A stretch of DNA of 64,000 bases. It comes from Neckera pumila (taxonomy: Eukaryota > Streptophyta > Bryopsida > Hypnales > Neckeraceae). Each line of letters starts with the position of its first letter. The first letter of the stretch is position 1. The position numbers and the translations under genes are program-made. The stretch lies in assembly GCA_963969595.1 (NCBI GenBank), contig OZ018408.1:14319823-14383822 (forward strand), read 5' to 3'. Shown here piece after piece: positions 1 through 12,063 of the stretch. The notes under the pieces are model-generated. The model was not told the DNA's origin and made no database searches. It saw nothing but the letters and a program-made list of their open reading frames with translations.

Positions 1-3000
1 TTGATCTGAATTTGGAGAAGCATCGACACCAAATAGCCCCTCGGGATTCGAATCATGACACCTTACATCTTGATTGCACTTTATATCATTTTTGGAGGAA
101 GAATGACTATATGGTATTTTTTCCTTCATGAACTCTCAAAATATTTATGCAATGTAGGCAAAATAGAATTCACAATTAATAATTCATGAAATTCAATTTA
201 AGAAATTCAATTTCTTATAATGTAGTCTTGCAAGGAACAAAATAACTTCTTTTCTTTACTTTAAAAGCGTGTACATTTAAATGAATGTGTTGTGAGATTT
301 AGGAAATTCTTATAGACACCATCACACAATTATTTTTTGGAATCCTACAATTGCATGCTGAACAGAAGGGTTCTAATCTATGTTGTAGATTTGAAATTCA
401 ATGTCGTGGACTTGAATTCATTATAAGGAGTGAACCATATTGTATGAAACTTTTCATTTTAGAACTATAGTTGAAACTTGTTGTCAAAATGTCTTCCTGG
501 ACTATAGTTGTTGGGATCAATTGAAAGTCTTACAGGTTGAAAAGTACTTTAGTAGCATCTGCTTTAGAAAGAAAAGAAGAATGGAGATGTTGATAGTGTA
601 TTTGGCCATGGTAGGTCTATCCAAAGGAAGGGATGTGATACAGCTTACTAATGTGGAACGCAAGCAACAAATTCTTTAGAAATTCCATTTACATTGCAAG
701 GTGCAAATCTTTCAATGTTTCTATTGTCTCTACATTGTGTACTTAACAACTTAGTGGAAGTGTACTAGAAGATGTTGAAGGAGGAATTTTTCAAACTTTG
801 GTTGTTGACATAGACAGTAAAGAAAAAGCATTTCAATTGGAAAGAGATAAATTATAATTCCAAAAAAAATTATTACATGCAAGTAGTCTTGTGATGAAAA
901 GGAGATTAAAATTAAGAGAAGCTAGAAAATAAAATTATAAAAATATAAAATCAAATTGTGAGATTGTTCAATATACTTAAAATTTTTTTATAGATATGTA
1001 TTAAAAAAAATCTAAGAAATGGGATTTTTCATTATTGTTGTGATTTTGGTTTTGAAAAAAAGACTATGATAGCCCAAATCATGAAGATTATCAAGATCTC
1101 TATCAATGGTAATATAAAAGCAAATGCATAAAAGGGTCTTATGTTGGCTAAAGTGATATACAAGAGTTACACAATCAAAAAACCATTATTTTTAGATTTT
1201 TTTGAGGAGCTTGATTTTTGGCAACCTCCATTATCAAAGGTATAGATTGAAAAGAAAAATACATTCCTAGAGAGGTAATTTATTTCTCTATCTCAAAAGA
1301 AACTCTTTGAGAAGTATGCCAAAATTATAGATTGTATGAACATGTTGGGACCTCTTGTTGCACTTTTATGGACACTTGGTCCTTTAGAAATATACATTTA
1401 ATTAATGCATTGAATAACTACACTGTGATTATTATTGGTGAAGTCCTTGGTTCAATAAGTTCCTTGATGAATAAGTGATCATAATTGTCTCTTTCCACAT
1501 AAGTGAAGTTTCATGGTTACTTACATACAAAAACTAGTTTGAGGGTTTAATTTCATCTTCAAGGATTGCCATGTGGTTATTATTACATGAATCTATGAGT
1601 ATCTCAATTACTTCAAAATTAAAATTCACAATTACTTAACCAAATGAGAGGTGCTTCAAAGGATTGCCTAAAGGCTAGCGTGGTTGATTTGATATTTTAA
1701 ATTGCTTCCTTTTTTTATGATGCTTGCCATTTTCTTTTCACTTTGTGTTTAGTAATGCAACCTTGGAATTGTATCAGTGTTCTTAGAAGAGTTTTCCTTG
1801 AATTGTTTGTAAATTGAAGGTTGTTATGCTCTATGAAGGTAATTCAATGCTTAGAAAAGCTCAAGACCTTTGATTTTGAATCCTATATCTTGGAAGAGAA
1901 TGAATGGTGGAGATGTTGATAGTAGATCTTGCTGTAGCAAAAATCTCAAGAAGATTAAAGGTTGGAAAATGCAACAATTGACAGTGGAAGCGGCACAATC
2001 ACTCATATAATCTAATTGCTTGTAGAATCAAGAGTAGCAAGAACATCTGCATTAGGTATTTTTTCCGCCTTTTTTTTAAATGAGCATTTCAATAATGTAA
2101 GTCGGGACTTACTCATGCTGATTTCTTTCTCATTCCTTAGAGCTTGTTGTATTTTCTTTTCATATATAAAATTGTTTGTGGAAGATATTAAGTCATGCCA
2201 ATACAAATTGTTTCGTGATTACTTTGAAGAAGTTCATGAATCCAATAAATTTTAGGTTGAAGATGTAGTCAAAATTACTTTGAAGTTGGTGATGGTCAAA
2301 TTTGTGAGTATGGCCACCAAACGTAGACCCTCACAAGTGACTACAAAAGAGAGCTTGCATGGTCCCAATGTTTCTGAAACAAATGGAGGTGTGCCACGTG
2401 GTAGGTTTGAAAGGATAGTGCAATCATCTAGCAACTCCTTCGATAAAAAAAAGAGATTTTAAGTGATTCAATGAAGGCGGAAGGGCAAAGCTGTCGCAGT
2501 TCATTCAGGAGCCTCATCAACGAGCAAAGATGAGGGTGATGCCGAGCGGATACACTTTGACAGGTTACCAAGTGCTGGTCGAAGTTTGGGTTCTCGTGAC
2601 ACTGATGCAATAAGTGACGCTCGTAGGGCCCAAGCAGACTTGATAGAAGTGGAACAAGACCCGTATTATGCTCTTGTAAAAGAAGTTGATGACGTGGATA
2701 ATGTGGAACCGGAAGAAGCTGAAGGAGGCGTGGGAGAAAGTGCAAATATAACAGCACCAACAGAGTCCATGTCAGTTGTCAACATTTAGTCAAATGGATC
2801 AAATGAGCTTCTTTGCGGATGGTGATGGATATTATTGTAATAGGGACAACGTTTGATTCTCTCGGACAGATGAAGGATCACATTACATTTATCACCGGAT
2901 AACTTCCATCTTGAAAGGACCTTACCTGTCGCCAACTTTATCAGAAGGAGTGACAACGCTTGTTACAAGCGCCATGGTGGATATGGCGTTGTAGTATATC

Positions 3001-4600
3001 TCTCCACCTCCAATGAGTACAATCGGTGGACCAAGTGCATACAAACAAGCAGAGGAAATTGGTAGAGGAGAAAGAGAAGACTTGGTGCAATCATTTGCAC
3101 AAGTGTTGGAGACATCAGATGAAGCAAGGCTGTTATAAGAGATTTAGTAGTACGTGTGATGGTAGTGTAAGGTGTGTGAGATTGTAGAACTTTTGTGTTG
3201 GTTTTGAAAGTGTATGTAGATGTTTGAATGACTATATGGTTCTTGATTGGTGTAAGCATGTAATTTAAAAATGTGAAGGTAGTTGCTAAACCTTCAATGT
3301 CATTCTAATTTTTAAATAAATATTGAAAAAATTGTAGTGAATACTGCTGTACACATGGTAGTATAGGCATTTAAATATTATAACACTAATGTAATTGCAA
3401 TGTACAAAGCAGAAAGATTAATACCTGAGACCAAAACAAATGATTGGTAGGAAGAAATAAAATGTATTAGACTTGTCTGTCTCTTGGAAGAACTAAAATT
3501 GCATCCTCATAGAGAGTTTGCAGTCGAAGTGATAGTATTGCATGATGAAATTAAAAAATGGATTTCTTGAAAATCTGGGGGGTACTCAAGTTTTTGATAA
3601 CACATTTTTTGTGAATAGTTTTGAATACGATCATTGCACTTGGCCAAGTGCAAAAATGCCTAATTCTGTGTTTATAGTCACGATTTGCATTCAAAATTTT
3701 CTCTAGTTGTGCACATTGAACGCATTTAGAAAAGAAAGTTCACTTAAAGTTGCATGTCCCAATTGTTTTTTGTAGATAAGTGCAAAAAAAATTACTCATT
3801 GTCAAGTTAGACTAAAGTGCTAAAAACAATTAAGTGGAATAAATACTAACGTTTTAAACATCAATTACTTTTGGTTTTACACCAAAATGTAAAATAAAAT
3901 TCTAGTCAAATAGTAAAAAATTTAGCTCAGAAAATATATTTTGGTTAAATTTCTAAAGTGAAATGCCTTTAAATTAATTTCATTAAGGTCCTTAAAGATT
4001 TTTGGAAATTTGTCTATATGATAAAATTTCTAACATCATGTCTAACATCTTTTCTTTTGATGCAAATAATTTCGAAAAAGTTGAAGAAACCATGTTTATA
4101 ACCTATCCAAGTTTTGTTTCAAGTATGGTTGTCCTTTAGAATTAAGTAAATTACCCTACAATTGAATTCATCAACAAATAGAAAAATATGAAAAATATAC
4201 CCTAGCTTTGGGAGAAAGCATTTTGACACAATTTTGGGCTTCAAAACACCACATTATTTTAGAGGTTAATTATGTGCATGCATAGCTTATGATGAAAAAA
4301 ACTCAAACATCTTCATTGGACCTATTCACATTATTTATTTAAAATAACAATGAGATATTCTTGTATAAAAAGTATTGTATAAAAGGCCTTAGATTGCATG
4401 TAGTAAATACATTTGAAATTGATCTATCAAGGTACTTGCCTATGATGTACACTCTTTGAGGTAATTAAGAGTCATTCAATTCTAGAGTCAATTTTGAGTA
4501 TACCTAGAACATGCACTTTGAAAATTTAGAGTTTATTCATCCAAAATACATAATACAAGAGTTCAGAATCCTCTCTCATCAATTAATTGCCAACAAGAAC
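1..4600. other. AT-rich intergenic DNA without a recognisable gene
   Basis: This stretch is AT-rich with many stops in all frames. Short open frames, such as that at 440-679, have no recognisable motif and biased AT-driven composition. The only part with more balanced composition is 2472-2789, listed separately. I see no RNA gene, splice-consistent exon chain or intact transposon ends here. Confidence 0.6.
2280..2789 (+). pseudogene. Degenerate coding-like stretch of unknown origin
   Basis: Two open segments (2280-2462 and 2475-2789) lie in neighbouring frames and have a more protein-like, charged composition than their surroundings. The second is acidic (many D and E residues) and ends at a stop at 2787-2789. 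Coding-like but stop-broken sequence continues to about 3140. I do not recognise the family. A decayed transposon or retrogene fragment is the simplest reading. No start codon, splice sites or repeats support a functional gene. Confidence 0.25.
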
Positions 4601-4610
4601 CTACAGCACT

Positions 4611-5048
4611 AAGAGCATTTGCAATGCACATACTCTTGGGAAACAATTCCTCTATCGGCAAATGGTGGGGCATTCCACAAAGCTTGCACAAAGCCAGTTT
4701 TTTTTTGAGAACAAATTGATCCAATGCAAAGCCAACAATCCAAACTTCAAATGAATTTTTTTGCATTATATTAAAAAAAGGTAAAATATTCTATACTAAA
4801 AAAGGATTTTTCATGCAAACAAGCAAAGTTAAAAATTATTAGCACACACACTAATGACAATTCCTACAATGAGCCAACTTGTAGGCCCTTTATATTTCGC
4901 AAATTTCCTGGATTTGGGAAAGATAATGACAGCCTAGGAATAAAAAGAGAGCTATGCCAATTGCATTGGGGAGTGTTTTTTGGGAGTTGCTCCTTTATTA
5001 TGCCGATACCGTCTTGAAAGCTCACTAGTTGCATTGCAGATGCTCTAA
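4611..5048. mobile_element. MITE with AGAGCATYTGCAATGCA terminal inverted repeats
   Basis: The left end reads AGAGCATTTGCAATGCA (from 4612). The right end, at about 5031-5047, is its near-perfect reverse complement (AGAGCATCTGCAATGCAAC read inward). The roughly 440-bp interior has no coding capacity. Termini of this GAGCATC type are common in plant non-autonomous elements, often hAT-like. I could not see a clear 8-bp target duplication, so the superfamily is unproven. Confidence 0.6.
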
Positions 5049-5204
5049 TAAAAACACTTGCATCATACAAATTACCTACAGATGCTAATCTGATCCCCAT
5101 TTTACAATCTCTTTCATTATGGTACTACCGTATGGAGTCGAAAGTGGCAGGCAATGCCCAAGTACATCACTAACTTAGTATTTCTTAAAGGGAGAACAAC
5201 GGAA

Positions 5205-5400
5205 CCAATGTCCGTGAAGAACCGGTGGCTAATACAAAGTTAGCCGGTTGACATGGTCAAAAAATTGGTTGAGCTTTGAAAGTGAAGGATGGAAAACCGG
5301 AGGAAAAATTGATAAGATAGGCAATCAACCGGTATACATAAAAATTTGGTGGATAATTTACCCGCCCTCAATTTATAATAGGGTGGATTTTAACCGGTTT
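5205..5400. repeat. Left cluster of ACCGG/CCGGT motifs flanking the hAT fragment
   Basis: AACCGGT, GCCGGTTG, AAACCGGAG, CAACCGGTA and TAACCGGTT occur at about 5213, 5242, 5293, 5325 and 5392, in both orientations. A matching cluster lies downstream at about 6369, 6490 and 6513. Known hAT transposases bind short subterminal repeats of this kind. The assignment here rests on position and repetition only. Confidence 0.5.
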
Positions 5401-5591
5401 GTTTTGTAAAAAGGAGGATTTTAGTTGCTATACATCTATCATAAGTGGCACATATCCGGGGTTTGGATAGGTCGGGTATTGGGATAAAGAGGCCGGGTAT
5501 TGCATAAAGGGGTCAGTGGGACCAGCTAGGGCCAGGGCTAGCTGGCCATAGGGGAGCACCCGAGGAAGAGGTAGCCCTTTCTTTCCAAAAT

Positions 5592-6230
5592 ATGTATGCT
5601 GAATTTGTTTGTGTAGCCTTAGATGCCAGATTTGTTGATAATGACATTATTGATGCTTTTAAAATTCTGAATCCAATTCATATGCCTCAAAGGCAACTTG
5701 GTGTAGCATCTTGGGGGGTGGTACAGTTAGATTTGCTTTTGAGGCAATATGGAGAAGAAAAACGCAGGGGAGGGACAATTTTCCCTCCCTTGGTGAATGC
5801 TGTAGCTTGTAAGCTAGAATTCTTTGCTTTCAAGCTGCAAGGAACCACTGAATGGATAGAAAGGACTTTTGAGGATTTGTGGGCTTCTATTGCTTGGAGT
5901 GCATCTTTGAAACTAAAGTATCCTAACCTTTTGACACTTGCTGAAATTACAAGATGTCAATGTGTGAGTACAACGACGTGTGAGAGAGCATTTTCTGTGC
6001 AGAATGGCTTCAAGCAGAAATTTCAAAATTGCATGACAACAACACATTTGGATAGTGTTATGCGTGTGAACATGGAAGGACCAGCCCAAGACTTTGAGCC
6101 CATTTTAATGGATGCCATCATCTTATGGAAGAATGCTAGAAAGTTTAGATATTTATTTACTAATCCTGAGAAGTATTTAACAGGGGCAGCAGAGGATCCT
6201 TTTGAAGAAGGTGAAAATTCTGAACCCTAA
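5592..6230 (+). pseudogene. hAT-family transposase C-terminal fragment
   Basis: The 212-residue open frame resembles the C-terminal part of a hAT (hobo/Ac/Tam3) transposase. Around residues 110-155 it has a segment beginning YPNLLTLAEI, then CVSTTTCERAFS and the run of hydrophobic and charged residues typical of the dimerisation region. The N-terminal BED zinc finger and most of the RNase-H-like catalytic core, with its first acidic residues, are missing. No intact upstream frame supplies them. Flanking DNA on both sides carries repeated ACCGG-type motifs, as expected for subterminal transposase-binding sites. It could be a relic or a captured 3' exon. Function as a transposase alone is unlikely. 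Confidence 0.7.
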
Positions 6231-7070
6231 ACTTTGATTTCTGCAACCTTTTCAATGACCATCCTTAACTCCATATTGCATGGGTTGGGAGGATTCTTGG
6301 CTTTCAGCTGGTGAAAGGCTATGCCAGATTCAATTCCTGCCAAGAATGTAATGTCTTTTTTAGATTGTAAACCGGCAATTTTTTGACATTAGAGGATTTT
6401 CACTTTTCAAATTTTCACTTGGAAGGAAATAGGCCAGTTACAAACTAATATGGGAGGCAAAAAACTGGAAAAATTCAGAGTTAAAAGGATGAAACCGGTG
6501 CCCTCTAAAAAAAACCGGACCATTATTGTAGAAGGAGGATATCTACTGGTAGAGCTCCAAAAGATTCCCGAACCCTGAACGGAACCTTTGAAGCTGCTGA
6601 TTTTTCATGAGTGATGGGGTGAATTGCAATTGCCTCACTGAAAAGATAAAAATGCCGTGGGTCAACTGAAAACTTTCAGTTGGTCTGGAGTATATGATCG
6701 CTGAGGATTGTTCCTCTGGATGGAATTGGTCCATGTGTTAAGAAAAAAAACAAAAGAACTTTCAGTTGGAAATTCTCTTCTCAGGGCACGTGAGTCATGA
6801 GTTTTGGGCACATGAGTCATGCTGACGGAGAGTTTTGGGCACCGACATGAGTCATTTCCAAGCTGGTGCTTCAAGTTTACCTTGAGTCAAAGAAGGGCAG
6901 TAAAAGTGGGAAATTATTTTCTACGAGGACAATGACTGCATCCTTTTACCATGTGCAAAGTCACCTCCAGGTCTATCATTGGTGACATGGCTTTATTGAG
7001 TGGCTTTGGAACTTCAGTGGTTTTGACTGAAAGACTTGTGCACTCCAGCCACTCCAACCTTGAAAGTGCA

Positions 7071-7317
7071 TCATCAGTTAGGGTGTTTGGTTTGGTTTGG
7101 TTTGTTACGGTAAGATCTTTGGAATCGTGCATCCCTGGTTAGGTTCTTGGTAGCATCAGAAAGTTCAACTGGCTTTATTTCGTGGCGTTTGAATCTACGG
7201 TGTGAAAGTTATTGAATTTCAAAAAAATTATGAATTAAAAAACTAAAATAGTCATGTTTATTTATTTATTTATTTATTTATTTACTTTGACCGTGACAAC
7301 AGCATAGGGAACACTAG
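7071..7317 (+). mobile_element. Degenerate Helitron-like copy F
   Basis: This is an older member of the Helitron-like family described at 20436-20781. It keeps the 5' TTTGG-rich run, GGTAAGATCTTTGGAATCGTGCAT-like body, the AAAGTTATTGAATTTCAAA block, and a 3' end of ACACTAG followed by T. A TTTA microsatellite has expanded near 7258-7285. The 5' boundary is approximate. Confidence 0.6.
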
Positions 7318-7573
7318 TCCATACCTTAAGTTAGGTTGTTTATATTGTTTTGTTTATTATGGTAAGATCATCGGAACTATACATCCCCAATTGCATTCTT
7401 AGTGCCATCAGAAAACCCTCAATGAAGAGGGGTGCATTGGCTTTGTTTTGTGGCATTCTGACTCATAGTGTGAAAGATATTGAATTTAACTGTTTCTATA
7501 AATTATAACATTATAAAAAATTACTTTCACTTTTACTTAATATTGACTGTGGCGACGACACAAGGCACACTAG
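7318..7573 (+). mobile_element. Degenerate Helitron-like copy G, directly abutting copy F
   Basis: The copy starts TCCATACCTTAAGTTAGG immediately after the CTAG end of copy F and ends GGCACACTAG before T. Its body is colinear with copy F and with the younger copies. The exact tail-to-head junction is what is expected when a Helitron inserts at the T left at the end of another Helitron. Confidence 0.62.
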
Positions 7574-7715
7574 TGTAATTAATAGTGTTATTAATAATAA
7601 ATAGATTCTGAAGCTAGTAAACAATTCCCTGGAAAGTGGCAGCACCTGCCTCCCAGCTCCAAAAAATTCTAGCCGTGGGATCCACAATGAAGAAAGTGAA
7701 TCCCCTTGCTTGCCA

Positions 7716-8461
7716 TTAACCCTTAAGGAAAAAGCTGCGTTTTTTGGCAATATAGCGATATTGGGCAGCTCACTACAAATGGATTTTTTATTTTTTTTTC
7801 TTTGAAATTTTATACAACATGTGTCAAGGAATAGCTTTAAGTTCCAACAATTTTCATAATTTTTGACTACATGGTTAAAAAGTTATTGCATGATATGTGA
7901 TTTTTTTTGAACTTTGTGCAATCCGGGGCAACTCAAATTTTTTCTTTAAAATGACTTTTAAAAAAAATTAAAAATTTGAAATTAGTTCTTTAGATGTGTA
8001 CATACGTGGAAAGTTTTGAATCATTCAGTTTTGATCAATGAGTCAAAAGTTATGAGGAGTTTTAGTTTGCGGTAGTTATGGTTTTCAAAGACTCCATACC
8101 TACCCTCAAACGTAAAATCCTCAAAACTTTTGATTCATAGATTGAAATTGAATGATTCAAATTATCCCATGTATATATAAATCTAAAGAACCAAGTTCAC
8201 ATTTTTATTTTTTTTAAAAGTCATTTTTAAAGAATTTTTTTGAGTTGTCCGGTCTACCCAAAGTTCAAAGAAAATCACATATCATGCAATAACTTTTTAA
8301 CTATATAGTCAATAGTTACAAAAGTTGTTGGGTCTTGAAGCTGCTCCTTGGGCACATATTGTGTAAAAATTTTTAGGAAAGAAAATAAAATCTCCATTTG
8401 TAGTGAGCTGCCCAAAATCGCTATATTGTCCCAAAACGATGTTTGGTCCTTTAGGGGTTAA
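7716..8461. mobile_element. Palindromic piggyBac-like MITE flanked by TTAA
   Basis: The element is flanked by TTAA on both sides. Its ends read TTAACCCTTAAGG (left) and, inverted from the right, TTAACCCCTAAAGG. The inverted repeat is very long: blocks such as GGGCAGCTCACTACAAATGG and AACTTTTTAACYAT...TGCATGATATGTGATTTT recur in inverted order through nearly the whole 740 bp, so a single strand could fold into one hairpin. It has no coding capacity. TTAA duplications and a CCCT start are piggyBac hallmarks. Classification is inferred from the ends, as no transposase was seen. Confidence 0.72.
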
Positions 8462-8801
8462 TAATGAAATTTTTTGGACTCAATCCAACATTAATCACTT
8501 TTATTTTTATTTTGGATGTGACAATGGCATAAGGCATATTAGTCCATCCATTCACATTACGTTAAGTTAGGATGTTTGTCTATTTTGTTAGTTACATTGG
8601 GATCTCCTAGACCGTGTGTCCCTTGGTCGTGTTCTTTGTACCATCGGAAAGCCCTCAATGGGGAGGGGTGCATGGGCTTTGTTTGGTGACATTTGGACTT
8701 ACAATGTGAAATTTATTAAATTTCAGAGTTTTTATGAATTTCAAAAATAGAAATTACTTTTACTTTTATTTTGGCTGTAGCAACGACACAGGGCACACTA
8801 G
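8462..8801 (+). mobile_element. Helitron-like 3' remnant plus degenerate copy H
   Basis: Sequence at 8478-8542 matches only the 3' end of the family (ACTTTTATTTT..GGCATATTAG). Copy H follows at once from TC at 8543 to GGCACACTAG at 8801. Copy H has the GATCTCCTAGACCGTG and ACCATCGGAAAGCCCTC blocks of the younger copies. This is a second tail-to-head junction, as for copies F and G. Confidence 0.58.
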
Positions 8802-9620
8802 TCTTGTTCCACAAAGACTCTGGAATTCCTGACTTTGCAACAAATCTTTCACACATATGATAACTGGATTTTCTTGGATTGCTGTGGTGGAGCACTGGCT
8901 GGGTGATGAAAGACAAGTGGCATACAAAGTGCTCAATATGAAATATGATCATGGGGACAAATTGTGAAGGACAAGTCATGTTTTGGGGGGCCTTCAGTAT
9001 TCGATTTGATAACTCCAATTCCTTCATGAGAAAGAAGTGACAAGTCCAACTGATACTAACATCAGAGGTTTAGACTGAGTGTGGTCCAGAACCCAAAGCA
9101 GGTTTCTTCATTGTGGATCCCATGTGGGGGCAGGTGCACTTTCTAGCTTCAGAATCTGCTTAGCTTACTTCAGAAATGGCAGAATTTGCTTGTGTCACCA
9201 ACTATAGACCTGGCTGTGACTTTTGCAGTTTGCACATGGTAAAAGGATGCAGTCATTGTCCTTGTAGAAAAAAAAACTCTCCACTTTTACTGCCCTTCAT
9301 TGACTCCAAGTAAATTTGAAGCACTTTGAAATGCGGACTCACTCATGTTGGTGCCTGGCCAAAACTCACTGCGTCACTCATGACTCACGTGCTTTGAGGA
9401 GAGAATTTCCAACTGAAAGTTTGGACCCACGGCAATTTAATCTTTCAGACCGGTAATTGCAATTTAGTCACCCCATCACTCATGAAAGATCAGCAATTTC
9501 AAAGGTTCATTGTTTCACCTTTAAGAAACATAGTGATGTACTTGAGCACTGCCTGCCACTTTTGACTGCATACGGTAGTAGTGCGGTAATGAAAGAGATT
9601 GGAATGAAGAGATTGGAAAT

Positions 9621-9786
9621 ATTAGAGAAGAAATCAGCCCTTTGGAGGGCCTCTCCACAACCCCCTTTAGTACCCTGAAACTTAGTTTTAAGGGGATGAA
9701 AATTTATTTTTTCCCCTATTTCCGTGCAACTGAAATGTAGTGATAGTGGCGCAGGAACCCAGACTTAGAAATAAAATAAATAACTA

Positions 9787-9851
<65 letters not shown>

Positions 9852-10025
9852 TTTAATTTAAAAAAAACATCAAAAAAAAAAATGCAAAATCTAACTGCTT
9901 TGATGAGCAATCATACACTCTGACTGCTCACCGGGGATACTTTTTCAGCTTGAAAAGCCAAGCTTGAAATAGCTTGGTGTGTCGATTTAGAGAGGCCGAT
10001 TTGGAGGGTTGATTTTTTCTCTAAT
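9621..10025. mobile_element. MITE, CATTAG/CTAATG family, copy 1
   Basis: The left end reads ATTAGAGAAGAAATCAGCCC. The right end (TTTTTTCTCTAATG) is its inverted partner, with GGAGGG just inside on both sides. The interior contains a (TAA)n run of about 20 units at 9789-9849 and the marker GACTGCTCACCGG, shared with the next copy. It has no coding capacity. Confidence 0.62.
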
Positions 10026-10201
10026 GATAGAGACTAAATTTGCATTTGCAGGTAAGTTAACCCCTGAGCGCCTAGCTCATATTCACTAAAATCTAGACCC
10101 TTTTCAATTCATTCTAATCAAACTATCACCTAAAAAGAGATCCACATAAACTGACCGTATCAATTGGTAGTGGAGACAAGCTTGGAGCTCAAGGAAAAGG
10201 G

Positions 10202-10520
10202 CATTAGAGGAAATTTCAGGCTTCTTGAGGGCTGCTCCATGGCCCTCCGAGGTACCCTGAAATTTGCTTTTATTTTGCTCAAAAAGTCGTTTTTTCCCTA
10301 TTTTTTCCTTGCTGAAATTGCAGAAGCAATGGCGTAAGAATCCAAAATTCCGAACTAAAAAAAAAAAAAAAAAAATTCTACAAAACTTGACTGCTCCAGC
10401 GAGCAGTCAGAGACTCTGACTGCTTACTAAGAGCATTTTCAAAATTGACAGGCCATGCAAAGGATAGCATGGCATGTCAACTTTGGACGCCCCTCCAAGG
10501 GGCTAAGTTTTTCTCTAATG
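10202..10520. mobile_element. MITE, CATTAG/CTAATG family, copy 2
   Basis: The ends are CATTAGAGGAAATTTCAGG and, inverted, CATTAGAGAAAAACTTAGCC. The interior is colinear with copy 1 (GGCCCTCCGAGGTACCCTGAAA, the TTTTTTCCCTATTT block, GACTGCTYRCYR). A poly-A run sits where copy 1 has its TAA microsatellite. It lies less than 200 bp downstream of copy 1 in the same orientation. Confidence 0.62.
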
Positions 10521-11140
10521 GACATGTCCTTTGACTGTATCGTTGGAAAGATTATTATAGTCAAACAAAGACATCTTTCAATTTGAAGAGGCCATGATTG
10601 AGGCAATGGGGCATTCAAGGGTTAATAACATTTAGTAGCAGTCAGTGCTACTGCCTTCCCCACACTAAATGATGTGGAATATATTACATCATTTCATCCA
10701 AGGGATGAAGTGGTGTGGTATATTCAACACCAAATCAGTAGTTACAAGGACATTTGTTGAAATTTGGCAAAACTTAACAAGGTGCCTAAGTCAATCACAA
10801 GGTTGCGATTGTACATTGGATTTAATGGCAAATTAAATACATCAAAATAAAATTGTAAAGGAAAATAACAACCTTAAACAAAATGGTAATCAGTTTATAG
10901 AGATTAATAATCTAAATGTTTTAATTACATCACTATGGTTTGATTGCCATTCAGGTTCTGCGTTCTCAAGTGACAGAAGCTCTTTATATGTACTTCGGGG
11001 GTAGGAGGTAAAATAACCCATATGGGATGTGTAAATTGAAATTTGTATTTTTTCAACCGCTCATAGTTAAGTCAAAGTAGGAATTGTGTTTGAAGTAGAA
11101 TTTTAGACCTCATTTAGACATACATATCTATGTAATCACA

Positions 11141-12063
11141 TTAATCCCCTAAAGGCCCAAGGCCTTTTTGCTACCAAAAAACACCCAAAACTGCCATTCT
11201 TTTAGCAAAGAGTGAAAAAAATTAAAAATGATTTTTTTGCACATCTAACCATAAGATCTTACATCTAACTAGTATGAGAATGTGTGGAAAAAATTTCAAA
11301 ACTTCTGACCGCACAGATTGCAAGATATCTACGTTTAAAGTGAAAAAACAAATTTTTCAAAACATTGTGGGACTGGATTTTTTGACTTTGAACATTTTTA
11401 ACTTAAAATTTTTGCACTACAGAGTTTTGAGCTTGAAATCTTTGTAGTAGAGACTTGAGTTGAGAGTCTAGGGGAAAAAAAAATTCAAAAAAATTTAATT
11501 TTTATTCTTGAAAAAATTGTTAAATAGAAGTAGGTACAAGCTAGAAGGAAAATCTAAAATATTCATATATTTTAGATGGAATTAAAATGCACTAATCCCA
11601 ATGGTCATATTGTTCTAGCAAGTAAACCTAATCATGCAAAAAAAGAAAATTGAAAATTTTGAAAATTGCATTCAGAAATGAATCCTAGAAGTTATTTTTT
11701 TCAAAAAAATGCTCTAACTACCCAAAAAACAAGAATGTCCATAACTTTCTCATAACAAATCCAAATGAAATGAATCAAATCTTTGAGATAGACAAAAATA
11801 TAATCTATGAGAAAAAACTACTAAGAAAAAACAAACAAACGTGCAAATTTTTTTTGTTGCCCGCCGTCCCCTGTTTTGAGCTTATTTGGTCATAGCTTTT
11901 GTTCCCGGGCACCAACTGTGAAAAAAAATATATTTCCATGAAGCTAATCAATTTTTCTACCTCCCAAAAAAGTTTCAAGAAATTAGGAGAAAATTTCAGC
12001 CCGTATGTACCTGCCCGAAAACGCATTTGTCCCCCAAAGGGACAACGGGCTTTTAGGGGTTAA
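11141..12063. mobile_element. piggyBac-like MITE, long copy
   Basis: The ends are TTAATCCCCTAAAGGCCCAAGG and, inverted from the right, TTAACCCCTAAAAGCCC. Both are bounded by TTAA; the left one has an extra T. The interior shares long blocks with the copy at 41302-41888: ACCATARGATCTTA, CATAACTTTC..AAATGAAATGAATCAAA, and GCCCSYYSTCCCCTGTTTTGAGC. The 73-residue open frame on the minus strand inside it is a by-product of this repeat and is not a gene. Confidence 0.7.

Larger units (their letters stand above)
6581..9515. mobile_element. Large nested foldback structure with about 300-400 bp inverted arms
   Basis: The sequence at 6581-6990 is an imperfect inverted repeat of 9212-9515. Shared landmarks include the GAACCTTTGAA end, CATGAGTGATGGGGTGA, a CACGTGAGTCATGAG block and ATGACTGCATCCTTTTACCA. 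A second inverted pair, 7605-7700 against 9100-9172, continues the arms inward. The left arm is interrupted by two tandem Helitron-like copies (7071-7573). The centre holds a TTAA-flanked palindromic element (7716-8461) and further Helitron-like sequence (8462-8801). It has no transposase. The long arms suggest a foldback or MULE-like non-autonomous element, but no target-site duplication was found. Confidence 0.55.

Noticed and set aside
9716..9910. Poly-isoleucine membrane-like protein
   Set aside because: It is a translation of the (TAA)n microsatellite.
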